From Frigoriglobus tundricola (lineage in GTDB: Bacteria > Planctomycetota > Planctomycetia > Gemmatales > Gemmataceae), in assembly GCF_013128195.2 (NCBI RefSeq), contig NZ_CP053452.2, positions 5,828,001 to 5,892,000 on the forward strand: a DNA stretch of 64,000 nt. The letters are read 5' to 3'. Positions within the stretch are counted from its first letter, which is position 1, and each line of letters begins with the position of its first letter. Of this stretch, positions 44,565 to 55,526 are shown piece after piece. The notes below the pieces were generated by a model. That model was not told the DNA's origin. It saw nothing but the letters and a program-made list of their open reading frames with translations, and did no database searches. The translations under genes were made by a program, and so were the position numbers.

Positions 44565-45548
44565 TCACGTGTGGCCGAGGACCGGGTGGGGGCGGTAGGG
44601 CTCTTCCAGGGCTTTGAGTTCGCCCGCGTCCAGCTTCAACTCGACGGCCGCGAGCGCGTCGTCCAGGTGGTGGGGCTTCGACGCGCCGATGATGGGGGCC
44701 GTCACACCCGGTTGGTGCAACAACCAGGCGAGCGCCACCTGTGCGTTCGGAACGCCCCGTTTCTGTGCCAACTCGGTGACGCGGTCCACCACCGCGAAGT
44801 CGGCGTCCTGATAGTAGAGCTTGTGGGCGAAGTCGTCGGTCCTCGCGCGGCTCGTCTCGCCCTCGCCCTTCGCTTTCCGGTTCCCGGCCAGGAACCCGCG
44901 GGCCAGCGGGCTCCACGGCAGGAGGCCCAGGCCGGCGTCGCGGCACAGCGGGTTCACCTCGCGCTCCTCTTCGCGGTAGACGAGGTTGTAGTGGTTCTGC
45001 ATCGTCACGAACTTCGCCAGCCCGAGCCGGTCGGACGCGTGGAGCATCTTCGCCAGCTGCCACGCGAACATGCTCGACGCCCCGATGTGGAGCACCTTCC
45101 CCGCGCGCACCGTCGCGTCCAGCGCGTCCAGCGTTTCTTCGACGGGCGTGGTCGGGTCGAACCGGTGGATCTGGTACAGATCGACGTAATCGAGGTTCAG
45201 CCGCTTCAAGCTGTTGTCGATTGCGTGGCGGATGTGCTTGGCCGACAGCCCGCGCTCGTTGGGCGTCGCACCCGTCGGGTGGAACACCTTCGTGGCGATC
45301 ACCACTTGCTCGCGCGGGACCGCGAGGTCGCGGAGCGCGCGGCCGAGGACCTCCTCGCTGGCGCCGTCGGAGTACATGTCGGCGGTGTCGAAGAAGTTGA
45401 TCCCGGCCTCCCACGCGCGGCGGAAGAACGGCCGGCTCTGCTCCTCGTCCAGCACCCACGCCCGCCACTGGGGCGAACCGTAGGTCATGCACCCGAGGCA
45501 GAGCCGCGACACCTTGGTGCCGGTCCGGCCGAGGTTGATATATTCCAC
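44565..45548 (-). CDS. Aldo/keto reductase
   Basis: 327 residues. NADPH-dependent reduction of carbonyl groups in small molecules. The tetrad is visible: Asp and Tyr in FFDTADMYSDGASEEVLG, Lys in VIATKVFHP, His in DLYQIHRFDP. The start EYINLGRTGTKVSRLCLGCM and the C-terminal site (TAPIIGASKPHHLDDALAAV) are typical of the YajO-like branch. GTG 45548 has GGAGG 6 nt upstream. It follows another reductase 37 bp away; the two are about 35-40% alike by eye. The pair probably shares a transcript. Confidence 0.92.
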   Translation of the reverse strand: MEYINLGRTGTKVSRLCLGCMTYGSPQWRAWVLDEEQSRPFFRRAWEAGINFFDTADMYSDGASEEVLGRALRDLAVPREQVVIATKVFHPTGATPNERGLSAKHIRHAIDNSLKRLNLDYVDLYQIHRFDPTTPVEETLDALDATVRAGKVLHIGASSMFAWQLAKMLHASDRLGLAKFVTMQNHYNLVYREEEREVNPLCRDAGLGLLPWSPLARGFLAGNRKAKGEGETSRARTDDFAHKLYYQDADFAVVDRVTELAQKRGVPNAQVALAWLLHQPGVTAPIIGASKPHHLDDALAAVELKLDAGELKALEEPYRPHPVLGHT

Positions 45549-45585
45549 GCGGTCCTCCGAGAGCGAAAGCGGGCGACGGGTGCCC

Positions 45586-46620
<1,035 letters not shown>

Positions 46621-46907
46621 GATGAATCCTCGTGTTGCGGGGATCCCGGCACCGGGTGGTACGCGGGTATACAACCGCACTGTCATCAGCTTACGCGATG
46701 GCGGAGGGACGTGTATTGGGTGGCGTGAGGCGCTTCAGAAATTAGGTCGCGTGCTCCGCGAGTGACGCCAGCCACTGACCCCAGATGTGAAGTGACCAGC
46801 CTACAATCCCGCGAGTAACGCGAACCCGCGACTCCGAATGCCGGGGCGCGACTCGCGGAGCGAGTCGCCTGCTTTCCCCAACCAAGCGCGGTCCCGGGGA
46901 GAAAGCG
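46621..46907. other. Gap between reductase pair and CHAT gene
   Basis: 287 bases with no gene. A GC-rich palindrome (GCGACTCGCGGAGCGAGTCGC) lies near 46848 and could end the CHAT-gene transcript, which reads toward it. Confidence 0.5.
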
Positions 46908-49900
46908 TCAATCCGGCGGGCCGAGGTACACGAACGGCGCCCAGTAGAAGGGCGCCTCCCAGCCCGGCTTGCTGCGGACCGCGATCCGGGCGGCCTTCAA
47001 CGCTTCGGGGTACGACGCGGCCTTGCCCGCCGCCGGGCGAATCCCGCCGAAGAACGCGGCCATCAGTTCGGAAGTCGCCGCGTCGTCCACCGACCAGCAG
47101 CTCGCCATCACGCCGCGCGACCCGGCCCCGAGGAACGCGCCGGCCAGCGTCACGCCGGCTTCCATCGGGCGCTGCGGGCCGACGTTCGTCACGCACGCGC
47201 TCAACACCGTCAGCTCGCAGCCGGTCAGTTTGAGCCGGGTGATTTCGTGCAGCGTGAGGAACCCGTCGTTGCCCGGCTCCTCGCGGCCGCGCGGCGGCGG
47301 GGTGAGCGCAACGGCCGCGAACGCGTTGCCGAACGCCTCGTCGCTGAACCCGTGCGCGGCCAGGTGAACGAACCGCTTACCGGGCAGCGCGGCCGCGACG
47401 TTTTGTTCCGTCGCGGCGCCGCCCTCCAAGGCGGTCACGCGGTCGGCGGGGAAGAACTGCCGCACCCGCTTGCTCTCGACCGCCGTGAACGGCAGCCGCG
47501 GCAGCGCGCCGGAGGCCAGCGTGTTGCCCTTCGCGTCGGGGTACGCCGGGTCCCCGACGGTGAGCAGCGTGGCCCCACCGTCGAGCTGCCGCGGGCGGCC
47601 CAGCACCACCGCGAGCGCGGCGATGGACGGCCCGTAACACACCGGCGGCAGCTCGTCGAGCGCGTACTTCGGGGTCGCGCCGTTGGGCAGCAGCAGGCAC
47701 TCGAAGGGGATCTTGTGAAGTGCGCCGTCCGGGATCAGGACGACGCGCTTCGCGCCGCTCGAGCGGATCACCTCGCGCAGCGCCGCCGGCAGCACGGCGT
47801 CGCCGAGGACTTCGGGCGCCGCGGGTCGGCTCGCGCCGGGCGCGCGCGAAACGATGTTGATGCCGCGCTTCTGGCTGAACTCCGGGTCGGCGATCTGGCG
47901 GAGGTACTGGGCCACCAGCCGGCCCGTCACTTCGTCCGTGAGCGGGCGAACTCGGCCGCCGCGGCGGCCGGGCGGTCCGGTTGCTTCCCGGTGGGCTTGA
48001 TGACGATCCCGCGGAACCCGGCCCGTGCGACCGCCTCGCCGGGCGGCGCGTCGCCGATGCTCTCGGCCACGCCGCGGGCGACGGAGAGCCTGAAGACCTG
48101 CGGCGGCGCCGACGGATCGGTGCTGAGGACCGCGAAGCTCTCGTCGCGGCCGATCATGTACACGAGCAGGACGCCGCCGGAGTTATGGGCCTCCCTGCGG
48201 ACCTGGGCGAGTGCGGCCTCCGCGAACCCGGGGTCGGTCAGCACGCGCGTGAGCGGGTCGGCGTTGGCGATCTCGCGCCACGCCTCGGTGTACTCCTTCT
48301 GGGCCGCTTCGAGGTCCGCAAACAGCTTCTTGGCCGCCGGGCCCTCGGTGGCGCCGGCGGGCAGCGCCATCACCTGCGTCCGCAACCGCGACACCGCGCG
48401 GCGGGCGTCGGCCTCGCGGGCGAGGAGCGCGGCCTTGTCGCCGGTCAGCGCCGCGCGGGTCCACGCCGGTCGCGAGCATCTGGTCGAGGAGCGTGCGGCT
48501 GCGGCTCCGCAGTGCCACGCGGAGCAACCCCTCCCCGTCCCCGTCGCGGGCGCACCACGCCGCGTGCAGTTCGAACGCCGGGGCGAACTGCGCGAAGAAC
48601 TGGGCGCGCTGTGCGGCCTCGCCGAACGTGTTCAGCCGCGCGCGGTCGGCCACGTCGAACACCTCGCCGAGCAGTTTCTTCGCGTCGCCCGTGCGGCCGG
48701 GCGCGGTCGGCGAGGGCGGCGAGCCGCCAGAGCGTGATCGCGCGCGTGACCGGCGGGCACCGCGGCCGGTCCGCCTGGAACGCCCGCGCCTCCTCGAACT
48801 GCTTGGTGGCGTCCGCCGTGTTGCCGCGGAGTTCGGCGCACACGCCCAGGAAGTTCAGCGTGCGGGCCAGGAGGACGTGGCCCTCTTTGCGCTGGGCTTC
48901 GGCCAGTCCGGTCCACACGGCTTCCGCACCCGGGACGTCTTTTCGCGTGAGCAGATCGAGGGCGCGGACGTGCCGGGCGGTCGCCCACAGGTAACCGGAC
49001 CGGTACCCGTGCTTCGTGCATGTGGCTTCGAGGTTCGGTACGAGTGCCAGCGCCGGGCCGACCTTTCCCTGCGACAGGAACAGGTCGGCCCGGACGGCAT
49101 CGATCAGGGCACCACTCAGATCGTCCGGTTCGCTGAACCCGGCCAGGACCGCCGACGCGTTCTGGAGCGCGTCCCCGGCCGCGGTGGCGTCGCCCTGTTC
49201 CTTGTGGATGAGCGCGACGTTCAGCCACAGGTTGAACCGCACCGGGTCCGCGCTCCGCCCGACAGTTTCGCACAGGGCGAGCCCGCTCCGGAACCGCTCC
49301 ATCGCCCGCGCGAAGTCGCCGCGCCGGGCCGCCGTGACCCCGGAGAGGTAGTCGCGCTCGGCCCGCACCGCGTCGGCCGCGAGGCCGTGCTTGCGGTACA
49401 GTTCGGCGCACCGGTCGAGGAGCGGGTCGGCCCTTTCCGGCGCGTCGCACGCCAGTTCGGCGGTGGCCAGGTTCACCAGCACTTTTGGAAGCGCCCGCAA
49501 GTTCGGCGGGTCGGCCGCGTCGAGGTCCGCGAGCGCGACCAGGAGCGACTTGCGCGCGGTCTGGTAGGCGGAGGTCATGAGTTCCAGCCCGCCGCGGTCC
49601 GAATTCAGCCGGCCGTCCACGAGCGCGTCGCCGGCCCACCGCTCGCCGGCGGTCCGGGCGACGTCGAGAGCGAGCCGGAACTGCTTGGCGGACCGGGTGA
49701 GGGACTGGAGGCGGATGAACGCCGCGAGCGGTCCGCCCGCGTCGGGAGTATCGGTCGGCGCGTCGAGTGCGGCACGGTACTCGATCGCGGCTTCGTCGCG
49801 GAGTTTGGCGCCCTCCGGGCGCCCGACGGCGGCGGCCGACCATTCGGCGAGGATGTCGCCCGCGACGAGCCGCCGTTTCGGCCGGAACGTACGTTGCAGG

Positions 49901-50643
49901 TCGAGGGCTTCTTTGAAGAGCGCCGCCGCCTGGGGGTACTGGCCCTGTTTGACGAGGAGCTTCGCGCGCTGCCGCTGGGTATCGCTGCGGCCCAGGGGGT
50001 CGTCGAGTTTGTCGTGCAGCTCCGGGAACGCGGCCAGTGCGGCGAGCGCGGCGTCGATGTCGCCGCGCCGGAGCAGGGCTTCCGCCAGGTAGCGGCCGGC
50101 GGTGATGCGGGCGGGAGTGTCGTCGACGCGGACGGCGTCCTTTGCCACGTCCCGTGCGGCCCGTTCCAGTTCCGCCCACCGCTCCTTCTCGGCCGCGTCC
50201 TTGTGTTGGCGTGCGACCTCGCCCCGCAGGCGGAGCGCTTCGAGCCGGCGGTCGGGGGGGAGCGGCGGGTCGGCGGCCAGTGCGGCACCGAGGAGCTTGT
50301 CGGCCTCCTCGGTGTAGCCGAGTTCGAGCCGGCACTCGCCCGTGAGGAGGTCCAGCCCGGCCAGTCCGGTGGCGTCGCCGAGGCCCTTGAGCCACTCGCG
50401 GTACGGCCCCGCGAGGCGGATCGCCTTGTCCGGCCGGCCGGAGCGGACGTAGAGGTTCATCAGCCGGTTGTAGGCCTGTCGCTTCAGGAACCGGTCGTCG
50501 GACCGAAGCGCGGACTCGAACAGCGGCTCGGCTTCGCCGAACCGGTCGGAGGCGTACAGGCTCTCGGCCTTCTGGAACGCCTCGGCGGGGTCGGCGGGCG
50601 GCGCCGCCAGCGCGAGGACGAGAACGACCGCCGTGGGGAACAT
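46908..50643 (-). pseudogene. TPR - CHAT (caspase-like) protein, three frameshifts
   Basis: Start ATG 50643 (GAGG upstream) with a signal peptide (FPTAVVLVLALAAPPADPAE). The protein has a long helical repeat region (TPR-like: AFQKAESLYASDRFGEAEPL, then VFDVADRARLNTFGEAAQRA). It ends in a CHAT domain with the catalytic pair visible: His in FVHLAAHGFSD and Cys in LTVLSACVTNVG. CHAT domains are caspase-like proteases. Three shifts interrupt the frame: near 48695-48702 (GGCCGGG), 48446-48458, and 47941-47952. With these corrected the reading is continuous over about 1240 codons. If real, the gene is dead; if not, it makes a secreted TPR-protease. It is preceded on the same strand by a kinase gene. 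Confidence 0.75.
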
Positions 50644-50729
50644 CGCGTGCCTCGCGATCGGAGATTGCACAGGGCGGAAGCCCTGTGGCTGCTTCGGCCG
50701 ACGGGGCCGGCGTGCCGCTGCCGCTGTTT

Positions 50730-52656
50730 CTACTTCACGTGGAACCGGAGTTCGGCTTGGGCCAACGGGGCCGGAGCGCCGCCCCCGGTCTTCTTGATGA
50801 TCGCGCCGCGGACGGCGGACGCCAACCGTTCGGCGTCCGGGCCGGCGAACTCTGTGAACCGGCCGCTTTTGGCTCCGGGCGGGAATGCGGGAGGTTCGCC
50901 GGTGGTCGCGAGTACGCGCAACCTGTCCACCCCCGCGCCTTCGGTTCTGGTCGTGACGAGTTCGTATTTATCGTTCCCCGGCACCACGCGCTCCTCGCCG
51001 GCCCGGACGCGATCGTCCGTGTCATCGTCGTTGGGGAACACCCGCGTCGTGTGCCCGTTGGCTTCGATGATCCAGATCGACACCCGGCAGTCGCGATCCG
51101 TTTTCACGTGTACGGTCATCGGGCTCCCGGCGCTGACGTGGATCACGCCGTCTTTGTCTTGCTTCGCCGCCGGCGCGCTCAGCTCAACCTTCAGCCCGAA
51201 ATCGGAACGTTCGGGGGCCGGCCACACGGACTTATCCGCGCCGTCCGGGCCGGGCGGTGCGACCGGCGGTAGGGGGGGCACGATCGGAGGCGGTCCGGGC
51301 GGTCCGATCGGCGGTGGTCCCGGCGGGACCACGGGCACTCCGCCGGCCGCCGGTTCCGACTTCGCGGTTTCGTCCTTCTTCTTGTCGCCGCGCGTCGCCA
51401 GGTATACGACGACGGCAACGAGTACGACCGCGACCGCGCTCAAACCGATCAGCAGCGGCTTACGGCCCGGGGGCGCGGGGGCGTCGGGTGCGGCGCCGCC
51501 GGGGCGGGCACGGGCACCGGCGCTTGCGGGAGCGACCCGGTAATCGAATTCGACAGTTCCGGAGCGGACGCGACGGGGTGCGGAACTCCGGCAGCGTTCC
51601 GACGGCCGGCGTCGAAGCCCGCGACAGCCCGGCCCGCGCGAGCGCCGGGCTCAGGCCGGACGACGAGTGCGTGTGCTGCTCGGCGACGGGCGCGAACGCG
51701 GCAGCCAGCGCCTGCGCGTCCGCGAACCGCTCGCCCGGGGCCTTCGCGAGGCACTTCATGCAGAGGGCCTCGAGGTCCGCGGGCACGTCGGGCCGGAGCT
51801 CGCGCAGCGGCGGGGGCGCGTCCGAGACGACCTTGATGAGCAGATCGGTGAAGCCGTCGCCGATGAACGGCGGGCGGCCGGTGAGCAGGAAGTACAGGAT
51901 CGCGCCCAGGGCGTACACGTCGGCCGGCGGGCCGACGTCCTTGCTGTCGCGGGCCTGCTCCGGGGCCATGTAGCTCGGGGTGCCGACCACCTGCCCGGTG
52001 ACGGTGAGGTGCGAGTCGGTGGCCGCCCGCTTCGCCAGCCCGAAATCGGTCACCCGCGGGCGGCCGTCCTTGTCGATCAGCACGTTCGCCGGCTTCAGGT
52101 CGCGGTGGATGATGCCCGCCGCGTGCGCGTGGGCCACGCCCGCGACGATCTGCGCGAACAGCGACACGATCGCGGGGATCGGGAGCCGGCCCTGGGCGTC
52201 CGCGTACGCGCGCAGGTTCGGCCCCTCGACCAGCGCCATGGTGAAGTACGGGCGCCCGTTCGACTCGTCGATGTCGTAGATCGGCACCACGTTCGGGTGG
52301 TCGAGCGCGGCCGCGGCGCGGGCCTCCTGGAGGAAGCGCTGGGCCGCTTCGCTGCTGGTGCCGGTGCCGAGGATCATCTTCAGCGCCACCATCCGGTCCA
52401 ACCCGCGCTGCCGCGCGCGGTACACCACGCCCATCCCGCCGCGGGCGACTTCACTGATCAGTTCGTACCGGCCGACGCTGTCCGGGGACGCCATCTCGTC
52501 CACCGTCGGGGCGGACGGCGGGACGCGCACGATGGTTACGTCCGCCGGGCCGGCCGGTTCGGTGGTCTCGCTCGGGGCGGCGACCCCCGGCCGGTTCTGC
52601 GCGCTCAGAACCGTGTTGTCCCCGGTGGGCGTCTGGGCTGGCAGTTGCGGGTTCAT
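50730..52656 (-). pseudogene. Ser/Thr kinase with membrane anchor and DUF4384, two frameshifts
   Basis: The kinase part (ATG 52656, GAGAGG upstream) is complete: SEVARGGMGVVYRARQRGL, Lys in MVALKMILG, IIHRDLKPANVLI, TDFGLAKR. It runs until the frame leaves the expected reading near 51571-51580. A Pro-rich stretch follows in the next frame, and near 51491-51510 the frame changes again into PGRKPLLIGLSAVAVVLVA, a membrane helix. The sequence ends in an extracytoplasmic DUF4384 domain (DCRVSIWIIEANGHTTRVFP). Together this reads as one receptor kinase of about 640 residues. Alternatively the last part is its own gene, starting at TTG 51443. The ATG overlaps the stop of the surface protein gene (ATGA). 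Confidence 0.75.
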
Positions 52657-55151
52657 ACCGTCCTCTCGATGAATCGTCGTTGTCCGGCGCGGGCCACCCA
52701 GCGGACGGCCCTCACGGCCGCCGCACCCACGGGGCCGCGGACCCGCCAGCCGCACGTGGCGACCAGGGCCGCTAGAGCGAACGCCGCGGCCGCCGGCCCG
52801 GCCCCGGCGGGCGGGACCGCGACCGCGGCCAGAACGGGTGCCGGCGGATCGGTGTCGTCGTTCTGCGGTCCGGATGTCGCGACACCGGCCGGGGCCGGTC
52901 CGGACCGTTCGGCGCCCGCCGCGGACCGCTCTTCGGGTGCCGGAGCGACGGGACGGCCGGCGGGCGCGACCGGTGCCGTCCCCACCCGGGGCGCGGTGAG
53001 CCGCTCCGTGGCGGCGTCGCGGTACAACTTGTCGATCAGCGCGAAACTGTCGCCGCCGGAGTCGGAGAACCCGGCGACCGGGAGCGTCTGGTCGAGCGGG
53101 AGCACCGGGGGCAGCGGGTGCCGTTCCCCGCCGGACGCGTACGTCGGCAGCGGCACCTCGACCTGCGAGAACAGCGACCCCGGCGTCGATTGCGCCGAAC
53201 TCACGCGGGCTTCCGCAGACGCCGTCGGGCTCGCGGTGCTGTTGGCCCCGGCCGAATACGCGGCGAACGTCACCACGACCGGGTGCAGATCGGGGTTGCC
53301 CGGCTCCGGGCCGGTGTTCGGGTCCGAACCGGTACTCGCGAGCGGCCCCGATGCGCCCGTGGGGTCCGCGCTGAGCACCTGCACGACCGCGGCGGTGACC
53401 GGGGCCGACAGTTGCATCGGAGCCGGCGGGGCCGGGGACGGAGCCGGGGTCACCGTCACGGTGAAGGCGGTCGATTCGGACTGCGTGGCCACCAACCCGA
53501 GTCCCGGTGCGGCGTCCGTCACCACCGCCTGGACCACGAGCGTGAACACCCCGGACTGACCGGGCGGCGGCGTGAGGACCAGGCCCGACAGGTCGGCCGG
53601 GGACAGCGCCCACTGGCCGCCGCCGAGATCGGTGCCGTTGTTGAGGGTCGCGCCGGGCGGCACGCCGGTCAACACAACGAGCACCGACTCCGTCGGGTCG
53701 GGCGGGAGCGCCGTCACGTCGATGGTCAGCGGCACCGGCGTGTCCTGGTTCGTTTCCACATTGAGCGCGGACGGGAACGCGGCGTCGGCGACCGGGGCGA
53801 AGCCCAGGACGGCCACCCCGGTGAACGCCCCCGGCGCGGGCGGCGACAGCGGCCCGCCGTCCTGGTACGGTGGGTTGTCCGAAAATGGCTCGAAGGGGTG
53901 GTTCTCGAGCGTGAGCGTGAGCGGCACGGCGCCGGCAAAGTAGGGCGAGCCGGCCGAGTACGTCAGACACCCCGGTGTCGCGAGAAACTGGTTGATGTCC
54001 GCGACGTCCCCGGTGAGGACGATCGTGGTGCTCCCGTCCGGCCCGACGCTGCTCGTCGCGGTCAGGTAGGGCGGCAGGTCGCCGGCGTCGAACGTCAGTG
54101 TGCCGCTCGGCACCGACAGCGTGAGCGTGTGGAAGTCGCCCTCGATTTCGTCCGGGTCGCTGACGACGTACCGGCCGCCGAGGTCGATGGTCCCGCCCTC
54201 GGTGCCCAACGCGGGCGGGGCCGTCACGCTCCCGCCGACGAAGAACCGGAACGGAACGGTGGCCACTCCGATGGGCTGGCTGTTCGACGCCGTCGTTCCG
54301 TCCGAGTAGGTTGCGGTGTTGTCGATGTACCCGCCGGCCTCCAGATCCGCGTAGCCGTTGAACCCCGCCGGGGGCGTCAGAACGAGCGAGTTGAGGAGCG
54401 GGGTCAGCGCCGCAAGGCTCGTCGCGGAGATCTGCCAGACCCCCTCGACCGGCGTGAGCAGAACCCCGCCCGCGGACAGCGTGAACCCGGTGGGGTCTTC
54501 GACGTTCACCGAGAACGAGACGGTCACCGTTTCCGAACCGCTCGTGTTCGGCCACGGGGAGACGGTCAGGAACCCCGGCGGGACCGCGGCCGCGGACGAG
54601 GGCACGTCCAAGAAAGCCGGCCCTTGCCCGGTCAGGACCGCGTTGTCCGCCACCGGCAGCACGTGGATCGGCGCCGTGCCCGTTCCGGATTGGACCGGCC
54701 GGCTGAAAAGATCGGTAACCGTCAGCGTGACCGCCGCGTCGCCGCTGTAGTACGCATCGGGCTGGAAGGTGACGCCGGACGTCGAGAGGAGGGAATCGAT
54801 GTTGGCGAGTGTGCCAACGATCGTGACGTCCGTGGTGCCGTCGTTCGTGACGGTCAGGCCCAGGCCCGCCGCGGCGGTCGCGTCGACGGAGATGACGCCG
54901 TTTGTGGCCGTCAGGTCGGCCTGATAGTTCTGGCCCGTGTCGGCCGTGTCCGAGGCGATGAAGGCCGCGCTGCCGCTGAACGTGTATGGGGTGCCTTCGT
55001 TGGTCTGGACCGTGGCGCCGGAGTTCGGCGGGGTGATGACGGGCGTAAGAACTTCGCGGGTTTCCAGTTGCTCAACGACAAGAACGCACCGCACCGAAGC
55101 GCTTCGGTCGGGCACGGACCGTAATCGGGTCGGGCGGGTCCATCGGCGCAT
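52653..55151 (-). CDS. Large secreted cadherin-like surface protein with C-terminal anchor
   Basis: 832 residues. The N-terminus carries VEQLETREVLTPVITPP, an LEPR-XLL-like motif used by planctomycetes on exported proteins. The body consists of beta-sandwich repeats with Asp/Gly-rich turns (NEGTPYTFSGSAAFIASDTA, then SVNVEDPTGFTLSAGGVLLT), suggestive of cadherin- or Ig-like folds. Toward the end there is a disordered Pro/Ala segment and a helix (AAAAFALAALVATCGWRVRG) for membrane fixation. ATG 55151 has AAAGGG 5 nt upstream. The stop overlaps the kinase start by 4 nt, so a surface sensor and a kinase are translated together. Confidence 0.8.
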   Translation of the reverse strand: MRRWTRPTRLRSVPDRSASVRCVLVVEQLETREVLTPVITPPNSGATVQTNEGTPYTFSGSAAFIASDTADTGQNYQADLTATNGVISVDATAAAGLGLTVTNDGTTDVTIVGTLANIDSLLSTSGVTFQPDAYYSGDAAVTLTVTDLFSRPVQSGTGTAPIHVLPVADNAVLTGQGPAFLDVPSSAAAVPPGFLTVSPWPNTSGSETVTVSFSVNVEDPTGFTLSAGGVLLTPVEGVWQISATSLAALTPLLNSLVLTPPAGFNGYADLEAGGYIDNTATYSDGTTASNSQPIGVATVPFRFFVGGSVTAPPALGTEGGTIDLGGRYVVSDPDEIEGDFHTLTLSVPSGTLTFDAGDLPPYLTATSSVGPDGSTTIVLTGDVADINQFLATPGCLTYSAGSPYFAGAVPLTLTLENHPFEPFSDNPPYQDGGPLSPPAPGAFTGVAVLGFAPVADAAFPSALNVETNQDTPVPLTIDVTALPPDPTESVLVVLTGVPPGATLNNGTDLGGGQWALSPADLSGLVLTPPPGQSGVFTLVVQAVVTDAAPGLGLVATQSESTAFTVTVTPAPSPAPPAPMQLSAPVTAAVVQVLSADPTGASGPLASTGSDPNTGPEPGNPDLHPVVVTFAAYSAGANSTASPTASAEARVSSAQSTPGSLFSQVEVPLPTYASGGERHPLPPVLPLDQTLPVAGFSDSGGDSFALIDKLYRDAATERLTAPRVGTAPVAPAGRPVAPAPEERSAAGAERSGPAPAGVATSGPQNDDTDPPAPVLAAVAVPPAGAGPAAAAFALAALVATCGWRVRGPVGAAAVRAVRWVARAGQRRFIERTV

Positions 55152-55526
55152 TGCGCCCTTTCCAACCGTGCGTGGGCGGGACGAACGGCAACCGGTTCGC
55201 CCGTATCCGTGCGATATCGACGCAGCCGAGCAGCAGACTTCACTGGTACTGGTCGGGCGCGAAACCGGGCGGCGCGTTTGCCGGAAGGACTACGGATTAA
55301 TGGTAGCATCTTTTTCAGATGGGGGGGCTTTCCTTGTCCTACTCTCCGCAAAATGCGCTTGAAGCAGACGTTCCGCGAGCCGGTGTGTCATTTTCACCAC
55401 CGCGCACGTGCCCGTATCACCTGAGCATTATGCTTTCAGACACCACATGAATGACCACGGCCGAGGACGCCTTCAGACGCTTCAACCGTGGTTACCGATG
55501 GCAACGCGCCGCTGGTCCCGAGGCAT
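55152..55526. other. Gap between two surface-protein genes
   Basis: 375 bases. The region around 55295-55330 is AT-rich with a run of T followed by GGGGGGG. It probably holds the promoter of the surface protein on the minus strand. No gene or RNA recognised. Confidence 0.5.

Noticed and set aside
48183-48662. Separate short gene within the CHAT region
   Set aside because: The frame is a piece of the TPR-CHAT protein between two frameshifts, without ribosome site of its own.
50730-51443. DUF4384 part as an independent gene
   Set aside because: Its only start would be a TTG inside the membrane helix without ribosome site; the sequence continues naturally from the kinase in frame-corrected form. 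Kept as an alternative in the entry.
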